From DASREM01 sp035652095 (lineage in GTDB: Bacteria > Acidobacteriota > Terriglobia > Terriglobales > Acidobacteriaceae): a DNA stretch of 64,000 bases. Positions within the stretch are counted from its first letter, which is position 1. Each line of letters starts with the position of its first letter. The stretch covers positions 1 through 64,000 of the forward strand of contig DASREM010000014.1 in the NCBI GenBank assembly GCA_035652095.1, read 5' to 3'. This document shows, in pieces, positions 61,715 through 64,000 of this stretch. The notes under the pieces are model-generated. The model worked only from the letters and a program-made list of their open reading frames with translations. It was not told the DNA's origin and did not search any database. A program made the translations under genes and the position numbers.

Positions 61715-63342
61715 AAACCCGCTTGGCCCTTGTAATGTTTGTTGTCCTAATGGTTGGCACCGCCGGATCCGCATCGGCCCAGGCCGGCGGAGAACTGCGC
61801 TTCTGCCTGCATTCTGAACCCAAGACATTCAATCCGCTGCTGGCGCAAGATGAAGCTTCGGAGAGCATCCGTTATCTCACCGGCGGCGTGCTGGTCCGGC
61901 TCAATCGTCAGACTCAGCAACTCGAACCGGAGCTGGCAACAGCGTGGAAGATCAGCGACCAGGGAAAGACCATATCGTTCCACCTGCGCGAGAATCTCCG
62001 ATTCTCAGATGGCACTCCGTTTAGCGCTGACGATGTCGCGTATACCGTCAAGCAGTTGATGGATCCCGCCTTGCACTCGCCGGTAGGCGACGAATTCCGC
62101 TCGGGAACCGGAAATGTTCAAACCCGGGTCGTCAAAAAGAACCAGATCGTAGTCACCTTCCCCGCGCCGGTTTCAGGGATGGACAAGCTCTTCGACCAGG
62201 TCGCGATCATGTCCGCGCAGTCTCCGAAGAAGGAAATGGCGGTTCTGGGCCCCTATTACGTGGCTGAGAACAAAGCAGGCGCGTACCTGCTGCTGCGGCG
62301 AAATCCGAACTACTGGAAGCATGACGCTTCCGGCAGGCAGCTTCCTTACGTGGAAACGGTTCGTGTGGATATTCAGCAGAATCGCGACATCGAGATGCTT
62401 CGGCTGACTCGCGGCGAGATCGACTTCATCAATTCGATTGACGCAGAATATTACGACAAGCTGGTCTCGACCCACACCGCGATCGCGAACGATGCCGGAG
62501 TGTCGCTCGATTCCGAGCAGATGTGGTTCAACCAGGTTCCTGGATCGCCGCTGCCCGCCTATAAGAAAGCATGGTTCACATCCACGAACTTCCGCCGCGC
62601 TATTTCGGAATCCATCAACCGAGCCGACTTGAGCCGCATTGCTTTCCGCGGTCATGCCCGTCCTGCGGTCGGCCCGATTTCGCCGGGCAACAAGTTCTGG
62701 TTCAATGCAAATTTGCAACCGCACCCATTCGACCAGAGGTCTGCGCTTCAACGCTTGTCGCAGGACGGATTACGGCTCAATTCCGGCGTGCTGCGTGACC
62801 GCGACGGTCATGCCGTCGAATTTTCCATCATTACCAACGCCGGCAACAAATACCGCGAGCGCATGGCCACCATGATCCAGCAGGACCTTGCTGGGATTGG
62901 GATCAAGGTCAATGTCGTGACCCTGGACTTCCCGTCTTTGATCGAGCGAATCACCCGAACTTACGACTACGAAGCCTGCCTGCTTGGCCTGATGAATAAC
63001 GATCTTGATCCCAATTCCCAGATGAATGTCTGGCTAAGCTCATCCGACAACCACCAATGGAACCCGGCCCAGAAGACTCCCGCTACCGCGTGGGAAGCCG
63101 AAATCGATAAGGTCATGAGAGCGCAAGCCGCTTCCCTGGACGTCAAGACGCGCAAAAAGCTGGTGGACCGCCTGCAGGAAATCGTCTGGCAAGAGGAGCC
63201 GTTCATTTACCTGGTAAACAAAGACGCGCTCTCCGCCGTTTCTCCTTCTCTGCGCAACGCGCATCCGGTGGTTTTGAATCCGCAGGTCTACTGGAATATT
63301 GACCAACTCTCTCTCGGCAATGAGATGGCACGGAACCGTTAA
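61711..63342 (+). CDS. dppA: peptide ABC transporter substrate-binding protein (SBP family 5)
   Basis: A periplasmic binding protein of 543 residues with a signal peptide (residues 1-24, ending ASAQ). Family 5 features are LRFCLHSEPKTFNPLLAQDEAS near the mature N-terminus, DGTPFSADDVAYTVKQLMDP, and the GPYYVAENKAGAYLLLRRNPNYW segment. Peptides are the usual ligands; nickel or oligosaccharides are also known in the family. It overlaps dppC by ATGA and dppD by one base. Confidence 0.92.
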   Translation: MKTRLALVMFVVLMVGTAGSASAQAGGELRFCLHSEPKTFNPLLAQDEASESIRYLTGGVLVRLNRQTQQLEPELATAWKISDQGKTISFHLRENLRFSDGTPFSADDVAYTVKQLMDPALHSPVGDEFRSGTGNVQTRVVKKNQIVVTFPAPVSGMDKLFDQVAIMSAQSPKKEMAVLGPYYVAENKAGAYLLLRRNPNYWKHDASGRQLPYVETVRVDIQQNRDIEMLRLTRGEIDFINSIDAEYYDKLVSTHTAIANDAGVSLDSEQMWFNQVPGSPLPAYKKAWFTSTNFRRAISESINRADLSRIAFRGHARPAVGPISPGNKFWFNANLQPHPFDQRSALQRLSQDGLRLNSGVLRDRDGHAVEFSIITNAGNKYRERMATMIQQDLAGIGIKVNVVTLDFPSLIERITRTYDYEACLLGLMNNDLDPNSQMNVWLSSSDNHQWNPAQKTPATAWEAEIDKVMRAQAASLDVKTRKKLVDRLQEIVWQEEPFIYLVNKDALSAVSPSLRNAHPVVLNPQVYWNIDQLSLGNEMARNR

Positions 63343-64000
63343 TGCTCCCGCCGGTGCTCACAATGCGGCTTTCGGCGAGCTATCCGGGCAAGCCCGATGC
63401 CCTTAAGAGTGTGTCCTTGGACATTGCGAAGGGTGAAATCATGGGCCTTGTAGGGCAGAGCGGCTGTGGCAAGAGCACTCTTTCCCTGGCTATCATGAGA
63501 TTGCTCCATCTCAAGAACGGCAAGTTACGTGGAGAAATCGAACTGAACGGCCGCGATATTTTGCGCCTGAATGAGCGGCAGATGCGAGCGCTGCGAGGCA
63601 AGGAAATTGCCCTCGTCCTACAGAGCCCGATGTCGTCATTGAATCCGGCATTGCGTATAGGGACACAAATGGAGGAAGCATGGAGGGTCCATCGGCAAAG
63701 CTCGGGCCCACAATGCCGCGAGGAGGTACTGCAGGCGCTCGCTGACGTGGCACTGCCGGCCGATCCGGACTTCCTCCGACGCAGGCCTTCCCAGCTTAGC
63801 GTCGGCCAGGCCCAGAGGGTTTTGATCGCCATGGCGATTCTTCATCGCCCGGGGCTGTTGATCGCCGACGAGCCCACCAGCGCCCTGGATATCATCACAC
63901 AGGCCGAAATTCTCGATCTATTCGCCACCCTGAGCGCAAAGTTCGGCATGAGCGTCCTCTATATCTCCCACGATCTGCTGTCGGTCGCTACCATCAGCAA
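63342..64000 (+). CDS. dppD: peptide ABC transporter ATPase (DppD type), cut by the window end
   Basis: The first 219 residues of the nucleotide-binding subunit are present. Walker A GQSGCGKST is at 38-46, the signature LSVGQ at 152-156, Walker B LLIADE at 172-177 with the D-loop SALD, and the switch His at H210. ATG at 63342 overlaps the dppA stop (TAATG). The rest lies outside the window, and a second ATPase (DppF) is probably beyond. Confidence 0.93.
   Translation, partial: MLPPVLTMRLSASYPGKPDALKSVSLDIAKGEIMGLVGQSGCGKSTLSLAIMRLLHLKNGKLRGEIELNGRDILRLNERQMRALRGKEIALVLQSPMSSLNPALRIGTQMEEAWRVHRQSSGPQCREEVLQALADVALPADPDFLRRRPSQLSVGQAQRVLIAMAILHRPGLLIADEPTSALDIITQAEILDLFATLSAKFGMSVLYISHDLLSVATIS

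Overview
The window looks like chromosomal DNA of a free-living, Gram-negative-type member of the Acidobacteriota (class Terriglobia or a close relative). This is inferred from gene content: HAF-repeat and Tat-exported secreted proteins, small zinc-ribbon proteins typical of the phylum, a complete ISC iron-sulfur operon and several PilZ proteins. No rRNA gene is present, so the taxonomy is not proven. Coding is dense on both strands and moderately GC-rich.

Layout. 1-2.9 kb: small hypotheticals, a decayed tyrosine recombinase beside tRNA-Val(GAC), then a phosphatidyltransferase gene. 3-6.8 kb: cysS, a DUF4440-type protein, an FmdE-like protein and kbl. 6.8-11 kb: two tandem Tat-exported vanadium-haloperoxidase-like proteins. 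11.3-18.9 kb (mostly minus): pyrB-pyrC, a lipoprotein, a secreted GH3 (NagZ-like) enzyme, miaA with a translationally coupled mini-gene, and a zinc-ribbon protein. 19-20.5 kb: yraN and galT. 20.7-27 kb (minus): full operon iscR-iscS-iscU-iscA-hscB-hscA-fdx-iscX with IscR-type palindromes at its promoter. 27-33 kb: a small zinc protein, a stand-alone receiver, tsaD, cca, a DUF721/DciA-like protein, gatC and gatA. 33-42 kb: Nudix, two EamA transporters, MOSC, a class III aminotransferase, GNAT, rhomboid, an HD-GYP response regulator and a glycosyltransferase. 42-45.5 kb: leuA (short)-leuB divergent from a LysR regulator. 45.5-53 kb: STAS protein, outer-membrane protein, YggX, a low-complexity secreted protein, tRNA(CAT), a Tat amidase, a HAF-repeat protein and a frameshifted secreted-protein pseudogene.

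53.2-64 kb is the most unusual part. In order it holds a sigma-54 activator ending in a PilZ domain, a 33-residue exported micropeptide ending in VWGS, a secreted S8 (subtilisin-type) protease whose C-terminus carries six SVVWG(S/N) repeats, a control region with a sigma-54-like promoter and two GGACAGRATGTCC palindromes, a 920-residue membrane protein combining HD-GYP, GAF, GGDEF and PilZ domains, and directly downstream an oligopeptide ABC importer (B-C-A-D, the last cut by the window end). The genes could form a cyclic-di-GMP-linked protease/peptide export and re-import module. The individual domains and sites are visible in the sequence; their working together is inference.
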